Shown one piece after another: positions 1-13,133 of a stretch of 64,000 nt of DNA; the first letter of the stretch is position 1; each line of letters opens with the position of its first letter. Position numbers and translations under genes: made by a program. Source of the DNA: Isoetes taiwanensis (Eukaryota > Streptophyta > Lycopodiopsida > Isoetales > Isoetaceae); contig JAJEKV010000092.1 of NCBI GenBank assembly GCA_021234155.1, positions 3,110,561 through 3,174,560 on the forward strand, read 5' to 3'. The notes below the pieces were generated by a model, which was given only the letters and a program-made list of their open reading frames with translations, had not been told where the DNA came from and searched no databases.

Positions 1-245
1 ATATCTATCTTCTTGATTTGATATGGCAGAGCCGTACTATGTATAGTTTCGTCGCATGGCCTTGTATGATATCAAAATATTATTTATCTACCTAATCTAA
101 AATATGGTGTTGACAAAAATATAATGGATGTTAAAAAAGAAAATAATATCTATTTACCTGATCTGATATGGAAGAGTCGCGCTATCTATAGTTTCATCCC
201 ATGGCCCTGTATGATCTCAAAGTAGTATTTATCTACCTATCTACT
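1..245. repeat. Two-copy direct repeat, spacing about 145 bp
   Basis: A segment of about 75 bp beginning 'gatatggcagagccg' near position 20 recurs near 165 as 'gatatggaagagtcgcg' and stays alignable through 'tatttatctacct'. The copies differ by scattered substitutions. It is AT-rich with no coding signal, and reads as an old tandem duplication. Confidence 0.6.
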
Positions 246-1661
246 ACGGCATTGGCTATGATTGGTGGTCTACAAGTTAAAATAATGTCCATCTGGTGTT
301 TATGCTTGGGAGACCACACATTAAAATAATATCTATCTATTTTATATGGCTTGGTGTGATGCTTGGAGGAGTCATCTAGTACAAAATCACAACCAATATG
401 ACATCCTAGACATTTTCTAAAGTTATATCTAAGGATATATTACACGGGAATGTTCACAATTGGTAGCACATTAATTTATCTTTATAAGCCAACTAAACTT
501 TAAAGATTTAGAGTTAGATTTAGATGGCATTTTAACGTCCACTAAATATATAGGAGTCCACACCTATAGGAGTTTCATTTATTCACATAGACCCTTCATA
601 AAAAAAGTAACAAAAGTGATGTACAATTATTGTGAAGCCATACACAATCATCGAGGAAAAACCAAAGCCAAAGATTATAAAATTGTCTCCATGACTCGCT
701 ATTGTTTTTTGTATACATAAATGTTTCTTCACTACAGATTTTGATGTGTCAACACCGCCTCGCTTCATTAAGAAACATTCTTGCAACATGAAGGATGAAG
801 GGTCAGGTAACTAAAGTTCTAGCAAGTAAAATTGCTAGAACGTCTGGTAGAACTGCCAAATTCTACATAACACCTATCTACTATAGAGATGATGTAATGA
901 ATGGATGTTAGGCTATTCAACAACTTTTAGCCTAGCAAAGCACGTTAGCAAGCCAAGTCAGACTCCGACCAGACATAATCATAATCGCCAGGGAAAGAAC
1001 ATTTTCCTACATGATACATCAAGGCAAAGACGAAGGCAATTTCACAGAGATTAGCTGACTAATTCAAGGGACGCAGGCTATTACATGAGGAAAGTTTGGC
1101 TTCCAATCAGCGAATTTGCCTATTACGTAATGGAAACCACATAAAGAACTGTTGCAATGCTTGAACATGCAATGGACAAACATTGAGCACTTTCAAGAGA
1201 CCAACTGGGATTTAAGCTCTTGACCAGGTATCAGTTTTGGATAATAAAATACCTCATGAAATAAAGCTCTGATGCCTCTAAAACATAACAAATTCTGATG
1301 CTCTTAACAAGGAATGTCCCTGATAACACACCCTTAAATGAAAGCCAAGAATGTGGTGATCCAAGTTGCAGAACAAGAGTCTAGAAAAAAAATTCAGCTT
1401 ATATATCTTCCATTTATGCCATGTACCATTGCTTGCCTGTCGCATAAAATAAAGCCTGAGAAACCTCCAAGTTTAGCAGCATCGTTTACCAGGATTACAG
1501 TAGCCCAATTCTTATGAACAAAGTAAACAACTGTTAAGTCCAGACCTAAATGCTTTAGCCTAGAACTTGCACACAGCCAGAAAGAATAAATTCAGTAAAA
1601 AATGATCAGAAATGGAGACATTATCTCCGATACTTTTTGCATATACAAACTGCATTCTACA
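246..1661. other. AT-rich intergenic DNA, downstream of the DHHC gene
   Basis: No convincing coding region, RNA gene or repeat boundary was seen. The part next to 1662 should contain the 3' UTR of the minus-strand DHHC gene, but I cannot place its polyadenylation site. Confidence 0.4.
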
Positions 1662-4317
1662 CTATCTATTTCCTGGCGGTGTAATATCCCCGTTGACACG
1701 GTTGCCATCTCCTGCAGCTCCAGAAACCATTGTTGTAATGTCAGGGATTATCTCCCAACTTCCGCTCTTGCGTCCCCAGCTTGAACGCCTTGGGTTTGTG
1801 GCTTTTGGATCCATAGATTCCTGATTAAAGGCACGAGTAAATGTATCCTCATATCCATCCTTCAAGTCTATGCCCATATCACCTCCAGTACTGACACGAC
1901 AATGTAGATCTGCAAGTGCCGCATCATCAAGCAAATCACCAGGAATTCCCCAAGCAGACTTTCCTCCATTTTCAATATCCTTCGGGGCATCAACCCTAAG
2001 TACTTCCCGAGGCTTCATAAATTGTGTACTTTGGTATTGCTGCTGAGCTTGCTGCTGAGCTTTGGCTGCCTTAGCACGGAACTTGTTTTTCGACCGTGGA
2101 ATACTAGAACAAAAGATCTCTTTAAAGTTGCAGAATAATCCACGGCTGTAGGGATTAACTTTATTGTCATAGCGATATCTGAAGTTTTCATAGGTTGTCT
2201 AGAAAAGCCAAGAAATCATCTTAGACTAATGCCCAAATACATTTTATCCACTTGAGCATGTTGATTACCTGATTTGTGCTGATGAGATACAGATGGAAAA
2301 GGGTAAGGCCACCAACAAACCAAACCGAGATGAATGTGTATGCCATGAGAATAATGGATGGAGGTGACTTTGCCATTGCTCTCCAGACAGTATAAGATTT
2401 ATCTTCCATTAAATTTTTAATGTTCAGAGCAGATATTCCAAATACGTAGATGCATAAAGCTGTTGTAGAAGACACAAACATGAAGAAGAACCGATAGTTC
2501 CGCTGCAATAAAGAGTTAATAAGTTACTTCGCTAATCGTCCAATACTTTGCAACATATTGTAGACAATGATCACATAAACAGCATATTGTAGACAACGGA
2601 ATTATTTAAAAAATGTCGCACCTGAATGTGTCAGGCTTAATAAAGGTAAAATGGATCAATTTGGGTAAGTGCCAAAAAATAAACATTGCGAGTTGCCATT
2701 AACAGTAAAATATCAGTAATGGTAAAAGGGCCTACCAGACCAATGCATTGCCCCACCCACGGGCAGTGGTGATCAAATCGCTCAACACAGTTGTTGCAGA
2801 TGGAGCAGTGAGAACAACGGGGAGGTCTATATAGCATACATGTATCACAATATTTTATCTTCACTGTGACACCATTTACAATGACATCTTTTGTACGGGG
2901 CAGCCGATACTTTGGAGTCTGGCCACCAGGAACCCAATCGCCAGAGTTTGCGAGATCAAATTCCTCATCAGGTTCAGGAGGATGAGCATTACGGGGAACA
3001 ATACCAGGATCTCTGCCTGAAGTTAGCAAGAGTAGAACCAGAACCTGAAAATATCAACTGACTCTTAAAATAGGCACAGGCAATGCACATATACAGGTGA
3101 TACGGGTAAGATGATGTAGTCACATTTCCTATACGTGACTGCATAGCCTAAGATCATTTCTATAAGCGTGACAAAGATGGCCATGAAATTCTATTAGCAT
3201 GCCCAACTAACGGGCTGCACACAGTTTGTGTCTGTAAGTAGAGCATGAAACAGATGAAATGGGCAAACTTTTTTCTGTTATTGCTTGCAGAATATTGATG
3301 TGTATGAGTGCTAGAAAACATGGATATTATAGATAGTTAGACGATCATTGACACATCAAAATTTCACCATGATGTCATATTTATTTTCTTATAATCGAGG
3401 AAACGAATGTTGCAAAACCCATTTTAAAGAAATGAGTCTTTCACAGGTTCCGTTACCTCATGTTTCAAACCCCTAGTTGTATCAAGTTATCTACAAGTTA
3501 AAGTGTCAAAGGGATTGCAGCCAAGTTGCTTAATTAGTCATTTTGTCGAGCCAAATGACGCTTCCTTTCAGAATTTCTACATCTTAGAAACTCAATGTCG
3601 ATAATGGGTGAAACCATATGTATCCACAAGAAAAGTAACATAAGAAAAAAGAAAATGCGGAAAGGAATACTCACAAAGAATGTCCACACTACAGCTGCTA
3701 TAAGAATGGCTATCCCATAGCCATGATACTTGTGCATAAATCTCCTTGCAATGAAAACACAAAATACAACAGCTGGAACTATAATAAGAAAAAGAGTCAC
3801 CACCAGAGACCTCACATCAGGCCCAAATATTAGTCTCCCACAGAGAAAGAACTTCTGCACATGCAGCACCCAGAAAAGAATTATCGATCAATTTTCTTCA
3901 AGATCAGATGTTTAAGTAGCTACTTTAGATGCAAGCTCATGCTTAGAACAATACAGATTATTGGCTATCGGAATTAGCACAGCAGAACTCATGTACAACA
4001 CATTCTCAAAGCTTCGTTTCGATACTGAACGAAACAGTTCTGCTATGTGCAAGCATTACATCAAGCATAAAGTCCTGACTTTTGTTCATAGGCTACCAAT
4101 TTTATTCAATCAATGCAAAATCAAACATTTACACCCCTTGCACCAGTCAACTAATCATTCTACTGCACTTTGAAGATAAAAAAGACAACTGAGTAGAATA
4201 AGATTGACTCACATTGCTCCCTTTCCAGACTTCATAGACCCGTTTATTTTCTGTATTAGGAGGCACCCTGTCGATACTTGAAAAGCTGGCAGGCCGCAAC
4301 GGAGGATTTGCTAACAT
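1662..4317 (-). CDS. DHHC-type protein S-acyltransferase (palmitoyltransferase), 5 exons
   Basis: Integral membrane enzyme that transfers palmitate from acyl-CoA to cysteines of proteins, acting at Golgi, vacuolar or plasma membranes in plants. Coding exons on the minus strand are 4317-4213, 3854-3675, 3044-2736, 2502-2269 and 2198-1662. All four introns are phase 0 with GT-AG ends, giving 454 residues. Visible parts: an N-terminal '[10 protein letters not shown]' segment, two membrane spans in exon 2 to early exon 3, a cysteine-rich domain with the catalytic DHHC at residues 186-189 (within [12 protein letters not shown]), two further spans in exon 4, and the plant PAT motif TTYE at 277-280 at the start of exon 5. 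The C-terminal tail is long and polar with a Gln/Ala-rich stretch. The start is the first ATG in frame with the conserved N-terminus. All key residues are present and there is no frameshift, so it appears functional. The exact family member is not assigned. Confidence 0.95.
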
Positions 4318-6049
4318 TTTTATTCCACGGACAACACAAAGTTCTTAATGTGGCAAGCTAAAATACAAAGAGAATCGTCCTAGTGGTGAATCTGTCATCC
4401 ATATTCAGTGTTGAACCTAAAACTGTCTATTCGTCATTATCTCCCATGCTGTTGACAATGCCTGCATGAGTGTTTTAACAAGTTTAGTAATGCATAAACT
4501 TATTCCTGGAAATTCTCTTATTTACTTAGAAGTTCTTGTTTACTAACAGTAAGGCATGCAATGTCTTGCATCACTTAGCACTCCTGACGCACCATATCAA
4601 GATGGTTTTCCTCAGTGACTTTGCTAACATAGGTTATTTACTATACTGACGATTGTTAACAAAAATATAACGCTCATACAATTGAATTCTTCTCCATATA
4701 TACCACTCTAAAGTCAGAGATCCACGTCCTAATTGTGACATGGTTATCTAAAATGGCGCACATCTAAACTGATGCATTTCCCCAGAACGCAGCATGGGCA
4801 GACAATACCAGGAGAGTCAACGTATTCCAAGCTCCAGCTTTTCCGTCATTGGCGAAGTATTCTGCAGAACATGATGTACCGAAGCAAGAATGCAGTGGTT
4901 CGGAGAATGAAAAGCTGCTTTTTTCATCCAAATGTTTTTGGAACCTTATGAACCACTATTTTTGGACACCATACTGTTCTAATTTTAGACCCCTGTTTGC
5001 AACCCTGCTACTAATGCACTGCATTTCTGCAAAGGGCACCTCTGTATAATTCCATACACTTCCTAAAATTCAGTCCAGTCGTGCGGACAAGCTGCTAACC
5101 CAACGCCTAAGACCATTTCTACAAGAACAATAAAGTTCGTACCTTTGGCTTGAAAAACCCACAGCCCCTTTTCCCACAACGCGTGGGGCTACATCTATGC
5201 GCCGGAACAGATCAAACTACGATATGAGAAGACACCCAGAAGAACCAAGTCATGTTTTTAGACTTTTTCAAGGATCTGGAACTGAGGCCGATGCATTTCC
5301 TGCCGATTTTTGCAGCAAATGGGTATTTTATTTGATCCTTGTGGGCAGTATGGCAGATCTAGGAAGGCGAGAATGAGGTGCAAAGGGTAAAGTCTTCTGG
5401 GTCTAGCTAAGAACAGCAGTGGCGGAAGCCAAAAGCGAGCCAATAAAATCCATAAAATTAGTGTTTTACCAGTTTGAAAATTTGCTGTGCATGATAAAAT
5501 GTTATACCATGTATAATGTGCCATGTATGTGGTGTGGGCCTGACATCACTTCCATGTCTTTTCTTTTCTTTTGTATACTTTGATTGTCATGTTTCTGCCA
5601 AACATGGCAGTAGTTGTTTTTCCAGTAGTAAACCATACACACACCACTAATTGGCCCTTCTTCTAGTTATTCCTTACATTCTCACTTCGAAACTTACAAT
5701 AGTCCACCCTGTCTTTTTGCTTTTGTCATCATGGGCTCTAGACCAGACAACCATAGACATCACCCTCAACTTCAAGTGACTCGCTGAACACTTTCCCCCG
5801 ACGTAACTTGTTTTACACAAGTTCCATATAATCCAACAACAATATGATTATTTGCTTCCTCTTGACGTTTCTTGCCTATACAATCCAGTATGATTCTTTG
5901 CTTGCGTATTACTACTGATTTGCACATTGCATTACGTCCTCACATTCAAGTCTTTGTTCACTACATTAACATGTACAGATGTACAGTTTATCAACGAGCT
6001 TATGTGTATTTCAGGTTACTTCAATTCGATTTGTTGTTTTGATTTCTAA
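4318..6049. other. Intergenic, includes the 5' side of the DHHC gene
   Basis: No protein or RNA gene was recognised. The first several hundred bases must contain the promoter and perhaps 5' UTR of the minus-strand DHHC gene. No clear TATA box could be tied to it. Confidence 0.35.
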
Positions 6050-6210
6050 ACAAAAACAAAAACGAAAACGAAAACGAAAACAAAAACAAAAACAAAAACA
6101 AAAACAAAAACAAAAACAAAAACAAAAACAAAAACAAAAACAAAAACAAAAACAAAAACAAAAACAAAAACAAAAAACAAAAAACAAAAACAAAAACAAA
6201 TTCAAACAAA
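6050..6210. repeat. (CAAAAA)n microsatellite
   Basis: About 25 near-perfect units of CAAAAA with a few CGAAAA units at the left end and CAAAAAA variants at the right. The long frames it creates on both strands (KQKQ and FCFC repeats) are by-products and not proteins. Confidence 0.95.
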
Positions 6211-6643
6211 AACAAATTGTCTCTATGTAATGATCCATAGTTCATCAAGGTGTGGGGTGTTATTGCCCATAGTCTTATCATGTTATGAATAAGAGATCGA
6301 GTTATATATGCTCCCATGTTCGAGATATAATGTAAGAAGAACGGAGGTAGGTATATGTGGTATCATAGCTACTCTTCTGAATGTCGCAATAGGAGTGATT
6401 TCGTAGAGATGAACCTAGAAAGAGCTGGGATCCGATCTTGGCCAGGTGAGCTTCTTTCCAACTTTGCCGAATTATTCCTTTGTAGGTTTATTAGATTCCC
6501 TGATTACTTTGGTGGCATTGCTTTTTGTTGGTGATGGTTCCCTTGCTTTTTTATGTTGTCGATTTGCTCTTGAGATATTGAGTTCCTGGCCAAGAAGAGG
6601 TTTTCTCTTAAAGATTTTATTCTTTGTGTTATTTTGTTATGAT

Positions 6644-7490
6644 TGCCCGAGTTGGAATTGCATTGAGGAAAGCGGCCAAGAAAAAGAAACTGGAAACACA
6701 AAATCCAGTGGTAGAGGAAAATGCAGGGAAGGAGGCAGTCATGCTACGAAAAAAGAAAAGGGAAAACCAAATTATTCCAGTCGAGTGAGGGTCAATTTCT
6801 TGATGTTAGTCTTACTTTCAATGCAAGCGGGAGAGATATTGAGCTTGAATTCTTTCATAAAACACGAAAGACAAGTGTTTGGCAGGATATTGAGTCTTGA
6901 CCATGGAGCCGAGGTAGACTACTTGCATTGTTAGTGCATATTTATAGTAGGTGCTCTGAATGCAATTGTTGTAAAGAAAATGTTGAAGCCACTCCTTGGA
7001 TGAGAAACATCAAAGCCCATTGATTACATGATTATGTGTCGGGTGCTAAAGAACTCTAAGTTGCATTGTTTTCAGGGCATGATTAGTCATTGCATGAAAG
7101 ATGTAGTCAAAACACATCATAAACATGTATTTCACAATGTGACTAAAGATGGCGTGTGCCAAGGTAAGTGCTTATTATGGTATGTATAGTGCTGGTGAAA
7201 TAAAGAAACATGTCGTGTTGGACCATAGAAACCTCCTCATGAGAGCCCTACATTTCTGGGATTATTAATTGTCTAAGGAACTGAACCCTGGTCTTGTCTA
7301 TATTGTGACAAAAATGATCAAAACATGGCATTTTAGTTTCTCTATCTCGTGGGTGATCCCACATAACTCTGCCTATATTTAAAGAAATAAGGTTCATACA
7401 GCATGGAACTTAACATGCAGTCCACATATTCATCTTCTACTGATGTGGGAACTGTTATTTAAGGTTCAGGAGAAGGTATGAAGCCAATCA
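6644..7490 (+). pseudogene. Decayed HUH endonuclease (Rep/replitron-like) gene
   Basis: Three-frame reading shows a broken homologue of the gene at 33479-34690. An N-terminal basic patch 'ALRKAAKKKK' matches 'AMRRAARKGR' of the intact copy. 'LDVSLTFNASGRDIELEFF' matches 'IDASVTLALSDQDVPRSFF'. 'LSLDHGAEVDYLHC' matches the HUH region 'VALERGSSADHLHV'. 'LKNSKLHCFQGMISHCMKD' (about 7050-7105) matches 'LKNNRLHCFEGMLGYCMKD', and 'TKMIKTWHFSFSISWVIP' matches the C-terminal part. The first His of HUH is Tyr and the motif-3 Tyr is His, and there are several stops and frameshifts, so it is dead. The order of matches is the same as in the open copy and the orientation is the same. Confidence 0.8.
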
Positions 7491-7574
7491 AAAGGGTTTC
7501 TGGATGGTCATAATCCAAGCGCAACTGAGGCACACGAGGCATTGGAGCAATGGGCATACAAACAGCCTGGCAAT

Positions 7575-8889
7575 CTACCTGTAGTAAAAGATATTAGTGA
7601 TCAGAATCCACTTCTTCATCTCCATTGTTTGTACCAATCCAAAAGTGGGTAATCCCTTCTCTGTCACTGGAGACCATAAATAGGCACAATTCCTATTTGT
7701 GGACAGTAGATGGAGATGCAGACGCGCGTGGAGTTGGAGCGGTGGCAATATATGGTGTATGAGCAGAAGCAAGTGAATCAGAAGGAGCTGGAGGGGCAGC
7801 AGGAGATGGTGGAGTAGGAGTACCAACAGAGGCAACAAGGACAGTTTTGGACTCAGTAGGTGCTCGAGCAGAAGTTGTAGCAGCAAGGTCTGAAACATTT
7901 ACATCAATTGCAGTAGCAAGACTCCAAGCAGCATGATGGACCGCCTCCGTAACTTCAGTGCGTTTGTCAATTGAAAGATACGCATCTTTTCCCCAAATTA
8001 GTGATGTGTCCCCCAATGGTGGCGAATGTTCCTAACTTGGGCTAACTCTCGCCTTCGGGATTCCTGTTGCATCAGTGTGAGGTCTTGGTCGAGGTCCCCT
8101 TCAACTGTTTTCCCTGATGCAATATAGCTCCTCACGCTAGCGCGTCTACGACTGTGAACATGACCAATGCATGGGCGATCAAGGCATTGAGCTCCATTTT
8201 GGATTGCCCTAAATGCAAGGCAGAAATGTTCCAGCTTTGGCTTCAGAGGGAGGAGGCCACTCCACATATTGAGGCTGCCTCACATGTTCAAATGAGCATG
8301 CGACCCCAGTCTAGACACGCAACTGCTGCTCCACCATGACGGTCCGTGTAGCCACATCCCCAGCACAGATCACAGCTCGCACCTCACAGACAGCAGCCAG
8401 CACTTGTATAGATGGTCAATATTGCCCTGCGAGTCAGTGAACAGCAAGAATGAGATGGGGGGAGCCACAATGTGTCCATAGCCTACTGGAGCAAGCAAGA
8501 GGGAACCTCATTAGCCAGCTCTAGACTCTGGTCCTCTCCCCTATGACGTTTCATACACATTGCTACACTAGTGCGGGTGCTCTTGAGCATCTGCAAGAAG
8601 GCCTTTACCCTGCTGGGCAACAAGTACACGGAGCCCTTGTACATCTGTATCCCGAGCAGCAGAGCTATGCTCCAACCTCTATAGCTAGGAGGTAAATGCA
8701 GTATCCACTGCTAATAGGATTATCTCAAACATGCCGATCCTATTCTAAAGAGCCTGGATGTGCAAGTGGCTTTCGCGAGTGGCTGCCTGAATAGTCCTTT
8801 GAACGATGGTTGTCTCCTTCGCTTTTGATCGAAGGCAAGAGATAGCTACATTTATCTACTAATCAAAACATTCTCTGTCAGGCGCCATG
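7575..8889 (-). other. Probable retroelement-derived DNA, not resolved
   Basis: Minus-strand frames contain an Ala/Ser/Pro-rich stretch (7693-8016) and lead into the gag-like relic at 8890-9130. Stops and frameshifts prevent an assignment. No catalytic motif was seen. Confidence 0.3.
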
Positions 8890-9130
8890 GTTTCAATGCT
8901 GATGGATAAGTTGTCCAGGCGGGCCTCTAGGTCAGCAAGCCTCAGCTTATCCTGCTGCTCTCAAACTGCACTAAGCTGAGGCTGGCCTCAAGCTATTGTA
9001 TGCAAGCATGCATTCCAGTGATGCGTTATTTCTCTGTAACCAGTTGCTTTTTGAGAAAATGGGGCACCGAGGACTATATCTCTTTTGCTAGGCTTGCAAT
9101 CCTAGTAATGTTACTCTCAACTATACCTTG
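8890..9130 (-). pseudogene. Gag-like coiled-coil relic (copy 1)
   Basis: Translating the minus strand gives 'SNITRIASLAKEI', 'FLKKQLVTEK' and 'LRLADLEARLDNLSISIET' in order, broken by stops. These match 'DNTIRIACLVEEI', 'LLKKQLAKEK' and 'ARLAYLQTRLDTLFTRIDT' of the plus-strand relic at 13134-13680. This heptad-like, charged region resembles the N-terminal part of some plant retrotransposon gag proteins, but no capsid or zinc knuckle is present, so the element type is an inference. Confidence 0.5.
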
Positions 9131-9484
9131 GATCCGCTTCTAATTCTTCGTAAATGCCTGGTGTGCTTCCAGGTTTGAGCAACAGCCATCTGCCTGTCGA
9201 CCCGAGTTTGTTGACTACGCCTTTGAGAGATCCTCTTTTCTCATGGTAGAGGATTCTTCCTTGCCATTATTGTCTGGTATGGGCTGTTTTTCTGACAGCT
9301 CTCTATGTGTTCCATCAAGTGTAGCCTGTCAGGCAAGGTGTCGTCGGGTTGTGATTGAGACTATTCTGGGCTGGGCCGGGGTTTGTTGGGCATCTTCATA
9401 AGCATTTCCTTCCTTGGGACTTGGGGAGGGGCTATAAGAGTTGCCATGGCCGTTTGGGGATGCAAAGATCAGGTCAAGACAGAA

Positions 9485-9760
9485 ATTAGGACAAGGCAGA
9501 AAGTTGCATGAAACTCATTTTGGATGCTTGGAATCCAAAACGGCGACTCTCAAACATCCTCTGCGCAAATTTTATTGGAAAAAAATTGGGGCAAAATAGA
9601 AAAGTTGTGCGAAGCTCTTTTTGAATATCTGGAATCTAAAACGGAGACTCTCAAATGACTTTTGGGGCAAGATAGAAAAGTTGTATTAAGCTCGTTTTGG
9701 ATGCTTGGAATCCAAAATGGGGACTTCCAAACATCCTTCGCGCAACTATTTAGGGCAAAG
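9485..9760. repeat. Three-copy degenerate tandem repeat
   Basis: Three copies of a unit containing 'gcttggaatccaaaa' and 'ggggcaagatagaaaagttg' plus 'gactctcaaacatcc'. They start near 9489, 9590 and 9662, with variable spacers of about 25-30 bp. No coding role is seen. Confidence 0.7.
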
Positions 9761-10910
9761 GTTTGGAAAATAGGCATATTGGGCAATAACCCATAGTGAG
9801 AGCAAAACCCTGGTGAGAGAAGAGAGGGCGATAGTGAGAGGAGGGCGCTACGAAAAAAATATAACTCAAACTATGATAAAATGGTGTCATCTTCAATGTT
9901 CATATGTATTTTAGCTTTGAGTCTCCATCCATGTCTATAAATCTACATGGGGTCATATCGCATTCACCTTATATCGCATCTTCTCATACTTGAATCAAAA
10001 TAGTTATGGAATCAACCAATTACGCAGGTCATTTGCAAAACTAGAGTGGAGGACCCAACCTCCATTCCCCTATCAAACAGAAATAGGGGAGGCGTTGGAA
10101 AAGATTCGGCAAAACTAGAGGCTTAGAAGCAAAAGCAGAGGCTTAAAGATCCGTCAAGAAGAGAGTTTATAAGATCTGGCAAAATCAGAAATTTAGAATA
10201 TCGTGTAAAGTTTCTTTTGTAGAGCTTGCAGCATTTTAAAATATAGTATCCCGCAGAGTTTTCCCTGATATCAGATCCAACAGAGTTTTACCTGCTATCA
10301 GAGATTTGAAAGATCATATCCGGTAGACTTTACTTGCAAATAGCAGCTGCGAAGAGCTCAGTGCAAAGAACAAAACTCAGAGCTCAGCTGCGAAGAGCTC
10401 GGCGGCAATATAACCCTAAACCAAACCTGCTTCCTTCCGCAGTGGAGGGGATTGCCACATGGCAACAGGAGAATGCACGCCAATAAAAAAACATCAGCCA
10501 TATTTCTACTTTGCTAAGAGAAATGATTATCGAAAGAGGCATCCAAGATCAAACACCATCTTGATTAAAAGAAAGGAAAACATGATGATCTTTTTCACTT
10601 ACATAGTTTTCCCACTTGCATGTTAAAGCATTGGTTAAAACGGGTATAGAATTAGGATTAACATGTGAGCCACGAAGATACCTCAGATCATACCAATGAA
10701 AAATGATATTTCTAACTTTCTAGTAGAGGGTTAAAGTCACAAAACGGAATATATGTTCATTATTACCACTATTTAGTCAACGATATCTTGACCTTTTGAA
10801 TTTCTAATGCTACGTTGCCCTCTTTTAGACACACTTTTTTTTTTAGCTTGAAGCTTACATGGCCGGTTTCTATCTATCTTTAAATTTATATTCTAATTCT
10901 CGTCACCTTT

Positions 10911-10982
10911 TATCCAGGAGGTACTAGACATGCGAGCTCAATTATCATATATCCAGGAGGTACTAGACATGCGAGCTCAATT
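10911..10982. repeat. Perfect tandem duplication, 39-bp period
   Basis: The 33-bp segment starting 'tatccaggaggtactagac' occurs at 10911-10943 and again at 10950-10982 without a mismatch. This is a recent local duplication. Confidence 0.9.
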
Positions 10983-11526
10983 GTATCCATCACTATACAT
11001 GTTGTACTCTTTGTTTCAGTCCCATAGGGCTTTGGATATCAATGGATGATAAAATTCAATTCAATTCAATTATTGTTTTCATCTTCTACAACCATCATCT
11101 AACATTCATGAAAATAAACTTTTGGTCTTCCTCACAGGAGGGAAGGTTCATGTCCTTCGATACTGTATTCTATTCTTTGACTTTCTAAAACATTACTGCA
11201 AAAGTTTTTCCCTTCAAGAAGCTTTTTAGTCAAGGGTTTTTTAATTCTACATACTAACTTGATGGGTCCCATGGCTGCTTCATAGTTGAAAACAATCTAT
11301 TATACTATACTACATATTATATATTTATTTGTTCCTTGTAACTTTAGGTAATGTTTATTTAAGGCTCTAATGCATGATATATGTCAACAACTTATTATGA
11401 TTGTATGTCTATTGGTCAAACGGGTTGTATATCACAAAATAGTATTCCCTTGAAAGATCATTGTCAATTGTCATTCTCAATGTTGATGAAACTACGTTTT
11501 ATTAAGTAAATAGGATTATTCAATCC

Positions 11527-11529
<3 letters not shown>

Positions 11530-11565
<36 letters not shown>
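11530..11565. repeat. Poly(A) tract, 36 bases
   Basis: An uninterrupted run of A. It could be the tail of a retroposed sequence on the plus strand, but no source gene was recognised upstream. Confidence 0.9.
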
Positions 11566-11567
<2 letters not shown>

Positions 11568-11825
11568 TTATAGTTCCAAATGTGGAGACTCGATTGTAAT
11601 TAAAATCTATAAACTATCAATATTATATGTTGTCAGTTCTCAAGAGAAGGGATTGCGTATTTTTTACGCATACCATATTCATATGTATGCATTGATGGGC
11701 CCAAGACAACGTTGGTAGTCTATAAAGTGATGTTAATTGCATATGTGACACTCATAATTTTTCTCCTTCAATGGATGCAGAATAAAATTGTTATGACTTA
11801 TAATTGTTCTTCTCTTGTTCAAGAT

Positions 11826-11851
11826 AATAGAATAGAATAGAATAGAATAGA
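11826..11851. repeat. (AATAG)n microsatellite
   Basis: Five consecutive AATAG units. Confidence 0.9.
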
Positions 11852-12279
11852 GTTTTATCGTCCACAGAGAAAAGAGTACTAATTTGAGAAGTTTACCTCC
11901 AAATCTATTCTGATGCATAGACAGGTGGTTGTGCTCAATTGGATCATTTTGTCCACTAAGGTTATAGTCCTATCTTCGCTTTTTATTTTATTATAATCTT
12001 TTTTATTGGTGAATAAAGTTTGTTCTTCCTCTCTCTCTAACATTTCCTAGCGTCTACTCTCTCTCTCGCTCTAGCACCTCTAAATAGTTTCTCTCTTTAC
12101 ACTGCTTGTTCGTCTCACACTCCTTTGGCCAACGGCTATCTCTGTTCCTCTTGCCTTGCACTTCTTCCCCAACCTTTTTTGGCCACTTTCTCTATCTAGA
12201 GTTTCATCTTTTGGTAACGGTTTTTCACTACTAGTCACCCAGACGTGCCAATAGCCTCTCTGAAATCTTCTAATAAGCC

Positions 12280-12590
12280 AAAGGAGCGGTGTGGGTGACC
12301 TCATATTAGTCCCTTGTGGCATGGTATGAGTGACCTCATATTAACCCCTTCTCATTTAGCCAATTTCTCTCTCTAAAACACACTGAATTAGCCCCTTGTG
12401 GTGCGGCATGAGTGACCTCATATTATCCCCTTGTAGCCAGTTTCTCTTTCTAGAAGAAACCAAAGATATGGCTTGTCATTTAGCCAATTTTCTCTATCTA
12501 GAACAAGCTAAAGATGCAGTGTGAGTGATCTCATATTAGTTCCTTATCATTTAGCTAGTTTCTCTCTTAGTTTTCCATCTTTTAGCCACT
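12280..12590. repeat. Degenerate tandem array with CCTCATATTA motif
   Basis: The phrase 'gagtgacctcatatta' followed by 'ccccttgt' or 'ccttatcattta' and then 'tagccaatttctctctcta' recurs about four times with a period near 60-115 bp. The array continues a pyrimidine-rich stretch that begins near 12000. No coding signal. Confidence 0.65.
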
Positions 12591-13133
12591 TCCCTCTCTA
12601 GTTTCTCCCCAAAGGATGCTTAAATGTTGCTGGACCTCTCTAGCCAGCATCCAAGCTTTCCTGTCACCTCAGAATCATAATTCCGGGCAAGTGCGTGAAT
12701 TGATCCCCCCCCTCCCAAAAAAAAAACCCGCATCCCTCCCCACGGGGTGCTCCCAAACCCCCTCCATGCCAGCCATTGAGGGTGGATAGCATTTATGCTT
12801 TATGAGCCTCCAAGAGCCCCTTAGCTCCTTGAACATTTGTTATCCACACCAACCACTTCTCTCTCCACCTAGCTTCTAGATCCCTGCTTTAGTCATTGCA
12901 ACCCCAGTGACAAAAGAGCCAGATGAGTTATGCATCCCTTCAACCTATCTCATAAACATGCATGTTGATAACATTGATACATAGTCCCCCCCACCCCAAC
13001 ACAGGCAGACATGCAGCTAGACTTCTCTCGAGAGTATGTAGAGGCAACACATGTACATAGATTAGATGATATGGGCAAGATTGACAGGTATACACTAAAA
13101 AGATAGGCACAAGCAAAGACTCGTGCAACTAGC

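Noticed and set aside
5979-6317. Long frames on both strands with KQKQ, FCFC and FLFL repeats
   Set aside because: They are only translations of the CAAAAA microsatellite.
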